Assembly: GCA_041392805.1 (NCBI GenBank) | Contig: JAWKLJ010000002.1 | Span: forward strand, 449,001-513,000 | DNA from: Saprospiraceae bacterium | GTDB lineage: Bacteria; Bacteroidota; Bacteroidia; Chitinophagales; Saprospiraceae | Reading direction: 5' to 3' | Length of the DNA stretch: 64,000 nucleotides | Shown: positions 1 to 7,667 of the stretch, piece by piece | How positions within the stretch are numbered: position 1 is the first letter of the stretch | Layout: each line of letters starts with the position of its first letter | Notes under the pieces: model-generated | The model's input: the letters and a program-made list of their open reading frames with translations, nothing else | The model's database searches: none | Told to the model about the DNA's origin: nothing | Program-made: the position numbers and the translations under genes

Positions 1-1
1 G

Positions 2-2251
2 CTCTCCCTTTATCCTAAAGCAGCGCTGAAAGAAAAAATGGAAAGGCGACATGAGTTATCAAGATTCATTGTTGAATTCCTCTTTGAAAAAAGTAACCTG
101 AATGTTTCAGCCGAAGAGGAGGGGAGTGAAGAAGTGTTGGTGGAGTTTTCCGTTCATGAATTGAAAACTGCTTATGAGTACAGCGCAAATCTCTTTAAGT
201 TAGACATCAGTATTGACGACATAGAAGACACCCTCTTTTATCTTTCAAGAATTGATGCCATCAAAATTGAAGGCGGTTTCCTGGTTTTATATAACCGATT
301 GACTATTGAACGAGTTGAACAGGACAACAAAAAACGGTATACTAAGGATGATTATCAGAAACTAAATCAGTTCTACGAAAACAGGGTTCAACAAATTCAC
401 ATTGTGGGTGAGTACGCAAAGAAGATGATCATCGACTACAAGGATGCTTTGCAGTTTGTGGAAGACTACTTCCAATTAAATTACACTTCCTTTCTTAAAA
501 AATATTTTCCCGGAAGTAAAGCGGATGACCTCAAACTTAAGATGACCCCAAGCAAGTTCAGGCAACTTTTCGGAGAACTATCGCCTACACAGTTGAGCAT
601 CATCAAGGACAATGAAACAAAATACATTGTTGTAGCTGCTGGGCCTGGCAGCGGAAAAACCAGGGTGTTGGTTCACAAACTTGCATCGTTGCTTCTGATG
701 GAAGATGTCAAGCACGAACAGTTGCTCATGGTTACTTTTTCAAGGGCAGCAGCAACGGAATTCAAGAAGCGATTGCTCAAACTTATTGGCAACGCAGCTA
801 ACTATATTGAGATAAAAACCTTTCACTCCTATTGCTTTGACCTGTTAGGTAAAGTTGGAAACTTGGAAAAGGCGGGTGAGGTTTTAAAAAAGGCAATTGA
901 AAAAATCCAAAACAAAGAAGTTGAAGTCAGCCAAATTACGAAAACTGTTTTGGTGATTGACGAAGCACAGGACATGGACGAAGATGAATTCAAACTGATA
1001 AATGCTTTGATGGCACAAAACGAAGAAATGAGGGTGATTGCGGTGGGTGATGACGACCAAAATATTTATGAATTTAGAGGGGCAAGCTCAAAATTCCTTG
1101 AACAGTTTATTCAGGTGAACAAAGCTACCAAACATGAATTGGTTGAGAATTATAGAAGCAAAAGCAACCTGGTTGATTTTACCAATCAATTTGTGAAAGG
1201 GATTAGGCAGCGTTTGAAAAACACGCCAATAATTCCAAAACAGACCGACAATGGAAAGATAAAGTTGGTTCGTTATCAAAGCAGCAACCTCATCACTCCA
1301 CTCGTACATGATATACTCACGACCGGACTCACTGGAAGCACCTGTGTGCTCACAAAGACAAATGAAGAGGCACTACAAATTGCAGGATTGCTATTGAAAA
1401 ACGGGATGCAGGCGAAGCTGATTCAGACAAATGATGGGTTTAACCTGTATAATCTATCTGAAATTAGATTCTTTTTGAGCCAATTGGATTTAACGGATGA
1501 TGTTTTCATAATCAGCGATGATATTTGGGCAAATGCGAAACGGGAACTTATTCATAAGTTTCGCAACAGTACTAGTTTGGACGTGTGCAACAACCTTATC
1601 AAAGATTTTGAAGCGACTAATCCAAAGAAGAAATACAAATCCGATTTGGAGGTTTTTATTCGTGAATCCAAGTTGGAAGATTTTTTCAGTGAAAATGGGG
1701 AAACCATTTTCGTTTCAACCATTCATAAAGCGAAGGGAAAGGAGTTTGACAATGTCTTCCTGATGCTTGAAAATTTCAACGCGGCAATAGACCAAAACAA
1801 GCGACAATTGTATGTCGCCATGACAAGAGCAAAGCAGCATTTGACAGTTCATCTTAATTCAAACTTTCTTGATAACTTTTCAGCTGAGCATTTAGAACGC
1901 GTAGAGGACAGCGAAATTTACCTTCCGCCAAATGAGTTGGTCATGCACCTGAGTTACAAAGATGTTTGGCTTGATTACTTCTTAAACCGACAGCATTTCC
2001 TTTCTCAACTTGCAAGTGGAGATGTTTTGACTTTGAATGGTCAGGAATGTTTGAACTCAAAAGGACAATCAGTTTTGAAATTTTCAAAGCAGTTTCTAAA
2101 ACAAATGGAATCAATCAAGCAAAGAAATTATGAACTGAAAAGCGCAAAAGTTAACTTCGTTGTTTATTGGTTGAAAGAAGGATCAGAACAAGAAGTGAAA
2201 ATTATTTTGCCAGAACTTTACTTTGAAAAGCAACAGCATGAAGGGGGATAA
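2..2251 (+). CDS. UvrD/Rep-type SF1 DNA helicase, 5'-truncated (probable RecQ-UvrD fusion C-terminal half)
   Basis: ATP-dependent DNA unwinding enzyme. Counting from the first ATG (position 38), the Walker A motif AAGPGSGKT is near residue 200, the Walker B DEAQD near 307, then GDDDQNIYEFRGA, the ENYRS motif, TIHKAKGKEFD and the motif VI core VAMTRAK near 595, which is the complete SF1A set in order. The first ~190 residues precede the helicase core and look like a RecQ C-terminal/winged-helix-type segment. The frame stays open from position 2 through the ATG to the window edge (LSLYPKAALKEK precedes it), so the ATG is probably internal and the gene starts outside. In Bacteroidota a long RecQ-UvrD fusion is common; that the missing part is RecQ is inference. 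Confidence 0.85.
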   Translation, partial: LSLYPKAALKEKMERRHELSRFIVEFLFEKSNLNVSAEEEGSEEVLVEFSVHELKTAYEYSANLFKLDISIDDIEDTLFYLSRIDAIKIEGGFLVLYNRLTIERVEQDNKKRYTKDDYQKLNQFYENRVQQIHIVGEYAKKMIIDYKDALQFVEDYFQLNYTSFLKKYFPGSKADDLKLKMTPSKFRQLFGELSPTQLSIIKDNETKYIVVAAGPGSGKTRVLVHKLASLLLMEDVKHEQLLMVTFSRAAATEFKKRLLKLIGNAANYIEIKTFHSYCFDLLGKVGNLEKAGEVLKKAIEKIQNKEVEVSQITKTVLVIDEAQDMDEDEFKLINALMAQNEEMRVIAVGDDDQNIYEFRGASSKFLEQFIQVNKATKHELVENYRSKSNLVDFTNQFVKGIRQRLKNTPIIPKQTDNGKIKLVRYQSSNLITPLVHDILTTGLTGSTCVLTKTNEEALQIAGLLLKNGMQAKLIQTNDGFNLYNLSEIRFFLSQLDLTDDVFIISDDIWANAKRELIHKFRNSTSLDVCNNLIKDFEATNPKKKYKSDLEVFIRESKLEDFFSENGETIFVSTIHKAKGKEFDNVFLMLENFNAAIDQNKRQLYVAMTRAKQHLTVHLNSNFLDNFSAEHLERVEDSEIYLPPNELVMHLSYKDVWLDYFLNRQHFLSQLASGDVLTLNGQECLNSKGQSVLKFSKQFLKQMESIKQRNYELKSAKVNFVVYWLKEGSEQEVKIILPELYFEKQQHEGG

Positions 2252-2299
2252 AAGCCTTAACGCCGCTGCAAACCCATAAAACCGCATTCTACTTAAAAT

Positions 2300-2448
2300 T
2301 TGGACTTTTGACACTTTGGAAAACCCTCCGTTTCCAGACTAGAAGTGGGAAGTCGGAAGTGGGAAAAGTGGGAAGTGGGAAAAGTGCGCCCCTGAGCCTT
2401 TCCAACTTCCGACTTCCGACTTCAAAACAGCGAATGTCAAAAGTCCAG
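2300..2448 (-). repeat. Palindromic MITE-like element, copy A
   Basis: 149-bp element with ends TTGGACTTTTGACA and TGTCAAAAGTCCAG. The arms are made of GGGAAGT/GGAAGTC words on one side and their complements on the other, so a transcript would fold into one long hairpin with a loop around GCGCCCCTGAGCC. It is flanked by TTAAAAT on both sides (2293-2299 and 2449-2455), a likely target-site duplication. The orientation is opposite to copies B (14116), C (25101) and D (60910). Confidence 0.85.
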
Positions 2449-2462
2449 TTAAAATATAAAAT

Positions 2463-2828
2463 ATGGACAAGGTCAGTAAACATGATGAGCGTATTGCAAA
2501 AATGACTTTTTCATCGGTATATCCTCACTATCTTACAAAAGTGGAGAAAAAAGGTAGAACGAAGGCCGAATTACATCAAGTCATTGAGTGGTTAACCGGT
2601 TTTGATGAAAAAAAACTACAAAAACTCATAGAAGAAAAAGCGACTTTTGAATCATTCTTTCAGCAGGCTACCTTAAACCCCAATGCTCACCTAATTACGG
2701 GTGTAATTTGTGGTTATCGAGTCGAAGAAATCGAAAACCCTTTGACACAGCAGACTAGGTACTTAGACAAATTAGTGGATGAATTGGCGAAAGGGCGGAA
2801 GATGGAGAAGATTTTGCGCATTGCGTAG
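2463..2828 (+). CDS. DUF2200 family protein
   Basis: Small 121-residue cytoplasmic protein that matches the DUF2200 family over its whole length: FSSVYPHYLTKVEKKGRTK near residue 17, the WLTGFDE segment, NPNAHLITGVICGYRVEEI and the C-terminal RYLDKLVDELAKGRKMEKILR. The family is widespread in bacteria and has no established function. There is no signal peptide or membrane segment. The ATG lies only 8 bases beyond the right-hand duplication of repeat copy A, so the repeat insertion probably displaced or rewrote its original upstream region. Confidence 0.85.
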   Translation: MDKVSKHDERIAKMTFSSVYPHYLTKVEKKGRTKAELHQVIEWLTGFDEKKLQKLIEEKATFESFFQQATLNPNAHLITGVICGYRVEEIENPLTQQTRYLDKLVDELAKGRKMEKILRIA

Positions 2829-2875
2829 GGTGACCTAATCGCCTCAATTAGCAGGTTGGCAAAAAATGAAATAAT

Positions 2876-4525
2876 ATGAAATATATATGCTTATTGTTCT
2901 TCTTGTCAAGCTCGGTCATGGTGGCATGGGCGCAGGCTGAAGGTCCGCTTGAAAAGGTAGTAGTAAGCTCCAAAAAGAAGAAAACCCAGGTACGCACCAA
3001 TGAAAATGGCGTATTAGAGGTAAACGTATCTCCAAAGAATGTCCATAAATTTAAAGCCGCCGGATGGGTCCGTTATAGTGACTTCGGTGCCAAGGGCGAC
3101 GGCAAAACCGATGATATGGATGCTATCGCTGCGGCACATGCATTCGCCAATCAGAACGGACTTGTAGTGAAAGCTGACGACAAGGCCACCTACTACATTG
3201 GCGGAAAAGAGCGCACGGCGATCATCCGAACCGACACCGATTTCGGCACAGCGGCCTTTATCATTGACGATACCGAAGTGCAAAATCGCAATGCTTCTGT
3301 TTTCATGGTCAGTTCCAGTTTGCGACCATTTAAATTGGAGTCGATAACTTCGCTGAAGCGGAACCAGGAGAAAATCGACGTCTCCTTGCCCGGAACCTGT
3401 TTGATAACGGTCACCAATGCCAAGGTAATGCACTACATCCGGTTTGGGCTCAACCAAAACAATGGCTCTGCGCAGACAGACATCTTTGTCGTTGATAAAA
3501 ATGGGCAGGTGGATATGGATGCGCCGATCATCTGGGACTTCGACCAGATCACGGACATCACCGCGCTTCCCATCGACGAGAAGCCGCTGACCATCACCGG
3601 CGGCCGTTTTACGACCATCGCCAATCAAGCGGAATCGAAGTATACCTATTATAGCCGAAACATCGCCATCCGGCGCTCCAACGTCGTGGTCGATGGGCTG
3701 GAACACCGCGTCACGGGCGAAGGAGACCAAGGGGCACCCTATGGCGGCTTCCTCAATATTGGTGACTGCGCCTACGTCACAGTAAAGAACACCATCCTGA
3801 CCGGACACAAAACCTACGGTACCATCGGGGCAGCAGGGAAGCCAGTCTCCATGGGTAGTTATGACCTTTCAGTCGGCCGCGCCCTCAATGTATCCTTCGT
3901 CAACTGCAGCCAGACCAATGACATCAATGACCGCAAATATTGGGGAATCCTGGGTTCTAATTACTGCAAGAACCTGTTGTATGACAATTGTACCTTATCC
4001 CGCTTCGATGCCCATAAGGGTGTTGCCAATGCCACTATCCGCAACTCCACCCTGGGGCACATGGGCATCAATGCTATTGGCAGCGGCACCTTAACCGTGG
4101 AGAACAGCACCATCCGCGGCCGGAGTCTCGTCAACTTACGCTCTGACTATGGCAGTACCTGGCAGGGCGAATTGATTATCCGCAACTGCATTTTCGTGCC
4201 CGCAGGCGGCACCTCGACCAGCGCCAGTCTGATCAGCGGATCCTATTCCGGTCAACATGACTTTGGCTACACCTGCTATATGCCGGAGCGTATCACCATT
4301 GAAAACCTTCATATCGAAGACTCCAATCATCCCGAGGATTACCAGGGTCCGGGTATTTTCGCAAACTTCAATCCAGAAATGACCGACGATTCTTACCAGG
4401 AGAAGTTTCCCTATATCAAAACCAGGGAAGTCATACTCAGGAAGGTGACCACTGCCAGCGGCAAGGCATTGAGGCTCAGTGACAATCCTTTCATGTTCAA
4501 GGAGGTGAAGATAAACCGCAATTAG
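2876..4525 (+). CDS. Secreted right-handed beta-helix protein (pectate-lyase-superfamily fold)
   Basis: 549 residues with a signal peptide (hydrophobic residues 3-17, cleavage after AWAQA). After a ~45-residue linker comes SDFGAKGDGKTDDMDAI (about residues 67-83), the hallmark of the N-terminal part of pectate-lyase-superfamily beta-helices, followed by rung-like repeats (VTVKNTIL, NLLYDNCTLS, NATIRNSTL, LTVENSTI, LIIRNCIF). Proteins of this fold usually cleave or bind acidic polysaccharides, but I cannot assign a catalytic residue or substrate. There are no PF12708-type tail repeats, and no T9SS sorting domain is visible at the C-terminus. The radical SAM gene follows after 30 bp on the same strand. 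Confidence 0.75.
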   Translation: MKYICLLFFLSSSVMVAWAQAEGPLEKVVVSSKKKKTQVRTNENGVLEVNVSPKNVHKFKAAGWVRYSDFGAKGDGKTDDMDAIAAAHAFANQNGLVVKADDKATYYIGGKERTAIIRTDTDFGTAAFIIDDTEVQNRNASVFMVSSSLRPFKLESITSLKRNQEKIDVSLPGTCLITVTNAKVMHYIRFGLNQNNGSAQTDIFVVDKNGQVDMDAPIIWDFDQITDITALPIDEKPLTITGGRFTTIANQAESKYTYYSRNIAIRRSNVVVDGLEHRVTGEGDQGAPYGGFLNIGDCAYVTVKNTILTGHKTYGTIGAAGKPVSMGSYDLSVGRALNVSFVNCSQTNDINDRKYWGILGSNYCKNLLYDNCTLSRFDAHKGVANATIRNSTLGHMGINAIGSGTLTVENSTIRGRSLVNLRSDYGSTWQGELIIRNCIFVPAGGTSTSASLISGSYSGQHDFGYTCYMPERITIENLHIEDSNHPEDYQGPGIFANFNPEMTDDSYQEKFPYIKTREVILRKVTTASGKALRLSDNPFMFKEVKINRN

Positions 4526-4555
4526 CCAAGGAGGAAATTCAATTTAACTTGCGCC

Positions 4556-5503
4556 ATGTTCAAAAAAATCTACCTGGAAATATCGAATATCTGCAATGTG
4601 CAGTGTTCATTTTGTCCAGTGGTCGAAAAAGACAAGCAATTAATGGATCCTGCGGAATTTGAGGCCATCCTTATACAGGTGGCTCCATTAACTGAAATTA
4701 TCTGTTTACATTTAATGGGGGAACCACTTGCGCATCCAAAGTTTTTACAGCTATTGGGTATCTGCGAAAAATATAATACTCAAATCGACCTAACAACCAA
4801 TGGAATCCTGATCAATAGATATAAAGAGCACATCATAAACGCCAGCTGTATCCGACAGGTCAACTTCTCCTTGCAAGCCTTCAAAGACAATTTTCCAAAT
4901 CGCGATATAAATCCATACCTGTTGCCAATATTTGAATTTGTAAAATCGGCTCATGACCAACGACCTGCACTCTACACCAACTTTAGATTGTGGAACCAAG
5001 CAAGCCGTGATGCTGATAATGAAGATATATTTGTGGCAATAGAATCCTACTTCAACCTTACCATCAATAGAAACATCGAAGTAGGTGCTATCAAATCCAA
5101 AAACATTTGGAATAGACTTTACCTGCATTTTGATTCTCGTTTTGAATGGCCCTCTTTTTTGTTGCCACATCAGGGCACCCGAGGTCGCTGCCATGGTGCT
5201 GTCAATCATATTGGCATCCATGCCGATGGTGCCGTTGTCCCTTGTTGTTTAGACAAAAATGCTGCTATCAAATTGGGGAATGTCAAAGAACAATCATTGA
5301 ATGATATTATCAAAAGCGATAGGTTTATAAACATGAGAAATGGATTTTTAAATGGCGTGTTGGTGGAGAAATTTTGTCAGCATTGTACTTTTATTAACCG
5401 ATTTAATAAAACAGGAAATAAGATTACGGGCTCCACAGAACAGCATAATGCTCCTTTCCAAACAAGCGCTGAAACAAATAAAAATGAAAAAATACAAGTT
5501 TGA
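4556..5503 (+). CDS. Radical SAM/SPASM-type enzyme of unknown substrate
   Basis: 315 residues. C13-x3-C17-x2-C20 (CNVQCSFC) is the 4Fe-4S site that cleaves SAM, and HLMGEPLAHP near residue 58 is the glycine-rich SAM-binding strand. The C-terminal region has a SPASM-like auxiliary cluster set: C212, C230-C231 in the GAVVPCCLD motif, and C274-x2-C277. It resembles a family of ~300-residue rSAM/SPASM proteins common in Firmicutes and Bacteroidota that has no known reaction. It is too short and has too few cysteines to be a typical anaerobic sulfatase-maturating enzyme, although two sulfatases occur in the window. An AGGAGG ribosome site precedes the start by about 20 bp. The gene overlaps cutC by 20 bp. 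Confidence 0.85.
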   Translation: MFKKIYLEISNICNVQCSFCPVVEKDKQLMDPAEFEAILIQVAPLTEIICLHLMGEPLAHPKFLQLLGICEKYNTQIDLTTNGILINRYKEHIINASCIRQVNFSLQAFKDNFPNRDINPYLLPIFEFVKSAHDQRPALYTNFRLWNQASRDADNEDIFVAIESYFNLTINRNIEVGAIKSKNIWNRLYLHFDSRFEWPSFLLPHQGTRGRCHGAVNHIGIHADGAVVPCCLDKNAAIKLGNVKEQSLNDIIKSDRFINMRNGFLNGVLVEKFCQHCTFINRFNKTGNKITGSTEQHNAPFQTSAETNKNEKIQV

Positions 5504-6224
5504 AGTTTGCGCCTTTACGATACAAAGTTGTTTAATTGCCCAAATGGCCGGCGCTGCCCGAGTGGAACTTTGCGATAATCCGATAGAAGGGGGTACTACG
5601 CCATCGTTTGGGTTAATAAAATGGGCAAGAAATAAAATCGACATTGAACTTTTTCCCATCATCAGACCCCGAAGTATGAACTATTATTATGATGAGGATG
5701 AATGGCAAATTATGCTAGCGGATGTAGCCATGTGCAAGGAACTCGGTTGTGACGGCATCAGCGTTGGGGTGCAAAAGCTGAATGGGGAAGTAGATGCCGA
5801 CAAAATGAAAAAACTGGTGGAAGTAGCCTACCCCATGATCGTAGCTAGTAACCGCGTGATCGATGCCGCCCCTGACCCATATATTGCCCTTGAAGTATTG
5901 ATCGATGCCGGGTGTAAACGAGTGCTGACCTCAGGCAAAGCAGCTACCGCCCCTGCCGGGGTAGATACCTTGAAACAACTCGTACAACAGGCCAATGGCC
6001 GGATCAGTATTATGCCAGGAGCTGGGGTAAACGCTAGCAATATTCAGCAATTGATTGATGCCACAGGAGCCCACGAATTTCATGGTTCTGCTCGCATTAC
6101 GGTAAGTAATCCTGTTTTGTACAACAATCCAGCGGTAACTGATAGCGGAAACATGGTTGTGGCAGACTTGCAAGAAATACAAAACATAGTAGCGGTATTG
6201 GAACGGAGGAATGAGGGGCGCTAG
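5484..6224 (+). CDS. cutC: CutC family protein
   Basis: 246-residue TIM-barrel protein: KFEVCAFTIQSCLIAQMAGAARVELCDN at the N-terminus, GGTTPSFGLI, FPIIRPR, GCDGISVGVQ, RVLTSGKA and PGAGVNASNI are the family signatures. CutC was named for copper homeostasis, but its enzymatic role is unsettled. The ATG at 5484 is chosen because homologous proteins start at MKKYKFE; the reading frame is open further upstream but lies inside the radical SAM gene. The 20-bp overlap with that gene suggests translational coupling and a shared pathway. No signal peptide, cytoplasmic. Confidence 0.9.
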   Translation: MKKYKFEVCAFTIQSCLIAQMAGAARVELCDNPIEGGTTPSFGLIKWARNKIDIELFPIIRPRSMNYYYDEDEWQIMLADVAMCKELGCDGISVGVQKLNGEVDADKMKKLVEVAYPMIVASNRVIDAAPDPYIALEVLIDAGCKRVLTSGKAATAPAGVDTLKQLVQQANGRISIMPGAGVNASNIQQLIDATGAHEFHGSARITVSNPVLYNNPAVTDSGNMVVADLQEIQNIVAVLERRNEGR

Positions 6225-6318
6225 GCTGATATTTGGGAAAAACAAGCATTAATGATTGGGGAAGCCCCCCTACGGTTACTTATATTTAACGTGAGGCTAA
6301 CAGAAAAAAATAGCCATA

Positions 6319-7326
6319 ATGAAAAAGAAATTATTATTTAAACTAGCCTTATTGCTTGTTTCCTTCCATTGCCTGGCACAGCCCTATGGGGGGACCATTT
6401 TTGTAGATTCGGATATCATTATTGCTACAGATACCTCCGCCTTAGAAGATGTTACCTACATTGGCCAAGCGAATCGGACTATTTTTGACAGAAGGGTAAA
6501 CAATTGGATCACCGTAAATGCATTTTTGTTTGAAGTTGCCTGGAACGATGGCTTAAGTTCTGAGGCAGTCATTAACCCTGAATTTGGAACGATTGAATTG
6601 GCAGCAGCAGCAGCTGAAAAATATGGCCGGCACATAGGACAACTACCACATTGCCTTCGTATTGATGTTGATGAAATCTGGATCAACAAAGGCGTTGAGC
6701 TTTTTGGTGGAGGCAATCATTCCATTCTGATTCATACCGGACAAACGGTATTGTATGAAAACGAAGGCATCTTAGAGGAGACTTTAGTGCACGAAGCATC
6801 CCATACTTCGCTTGATGCCATGCACGCGGCATCTGCTGGTTGGCTGGCCGCCCAAAACCTGGATGGCGGTTTTATCTCTGATTATGCCGAAGAATTTCCA
6901 AACCGGGAAGACATAGCAGAAAGCTTTTTGATGTGGCTGGCCGTTCGCTACCGAAAGGATAAAATTTCCACAGCAGATTTCAACCTGATCACGCAGGCCA
7001 TTCCTAATAGATTAGATTATTTTGATGAAATAACCTGCAATTTGTTTCCATTTCAGCGTGAAACTACGACCTCGCTAAACGATTTAGATAAAGAAGAAAA
7101 CGAGGTAGTTGTATTCCCGAACCCTACCAGCGGTTTCGTCCATCTGAAGCTGAAAAATGAAGATAATTTTCAGGTAATTGTCTACAATTCTACCGGGGGA
7201 ATTGTTCAAAGTAGCCATTTAGAAGCTAACCCCAAAATTGATTTATCTGAATGTCCAAATGGCTTATATGTTTTAGCAATTCGCAAAAATGAAGCGCTAA
7301 TTCTTAAAAGGGTAATGAAATTTTAG
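6319..7326 (+). CDS. Secreted HEXXH-type putative zinc peptidase with T9SS sorting domain
   Basis: 335 residues, signal peptide ending near LAQP. H158-E159-A160-S161-H162 is an HEXXH zinc site in a LVHEASHTSLD context, and an NREDIAESF segment ~40 residues later could supply the third ligand (glutamate). After a short linker, the last ~75 residues, starting at VVVFPNPTSG (about 263), form a type A type IX secretion C-terminal sorting domain, with GLYVLAI and KRVMKF at the end. So the protein is exported and probably attached to the surface or released. No family name can be given and the protease activity is inferred from the motif alone. It stands alone, 94 bp after cutC. Confidence 0.75.
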   Translation: MKKKLLFKLALLLVSFHCLAQPYGGTIFVDSDIIIATDTSALEDVTYIGQANRTIFDRRVNNWITVNAFLFEVAWNDGLSSEAVINPEFGTIELAAAAAEKYGRHIGQLPHCLRIDVDEIWINKGVELFGGGNHSILIHTGQTVLYENEGILEETLVHEASHTSLDAMHAASAGWLAAQNLDGGFISDYAEEFPNREDIAESFLMWLAVRYRKDKISTADFNLITQAIPNRLDYFDEITCNLFPFQRETTTSLNDLDKEENEVVVFPNPTSGFVHLKLKNEDNFQVIVYNSTGGIVQSSHLEANPKIDLSECPNGLYVLAIRKNEALILKRVMKF

Positions 7327-7667
7327 AAGCCTACCTCCAAACAAGTGCTGAGTTCTGGTCCAAGTTGCTGACAGTCTTACAATAAGGTTGAGCCATGAAT
7401 TATTTATGCTTATCACTCAACATAACTATATATCTTGCGAATTGTTTCCCCCCCCCCAAAAATTAAATGGCCTACCTAACGGCATGCGATGGGCTTTTTC
7501 GCACCTTGGTCTACCGATAGGTCATCTCTAGCGGGATTGGGGGCATTTGGGCCAACCAAGCCGCCTCTTTTCTGGCTTCTCAAGGTCTAGCCAAATGACG
7601 ATAAATCATTCGACAAAAATCATTTATGAAATTTTCAGCTTCTTTTTTTGAAAGAAAACTATATATC
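7327..7667. other. 341-bp intergenic region, no gene seen
   Basis: It holds a run of ten C residues at about 7448 and no convincing open frame, RNA gene or inverted repeat. It should contain the promoter of the receptor gene that follows, but no clear TAnnTTTG box was found. Confidence 0.5.

Noticed and set aside
3014..3808. 264-codon open frame on the minus strand
   Set aside because: It is the complement of the beta-helix gene in the third-position frame; no signal or family match, and the plus-strand protein is clear.
4556..5503. Anaerobic sulfatase-maturating enzyme
   Set aside because: Length and cysteine pattern do not fit, and it is operon-linked to cutC rather than to a sulfatase.
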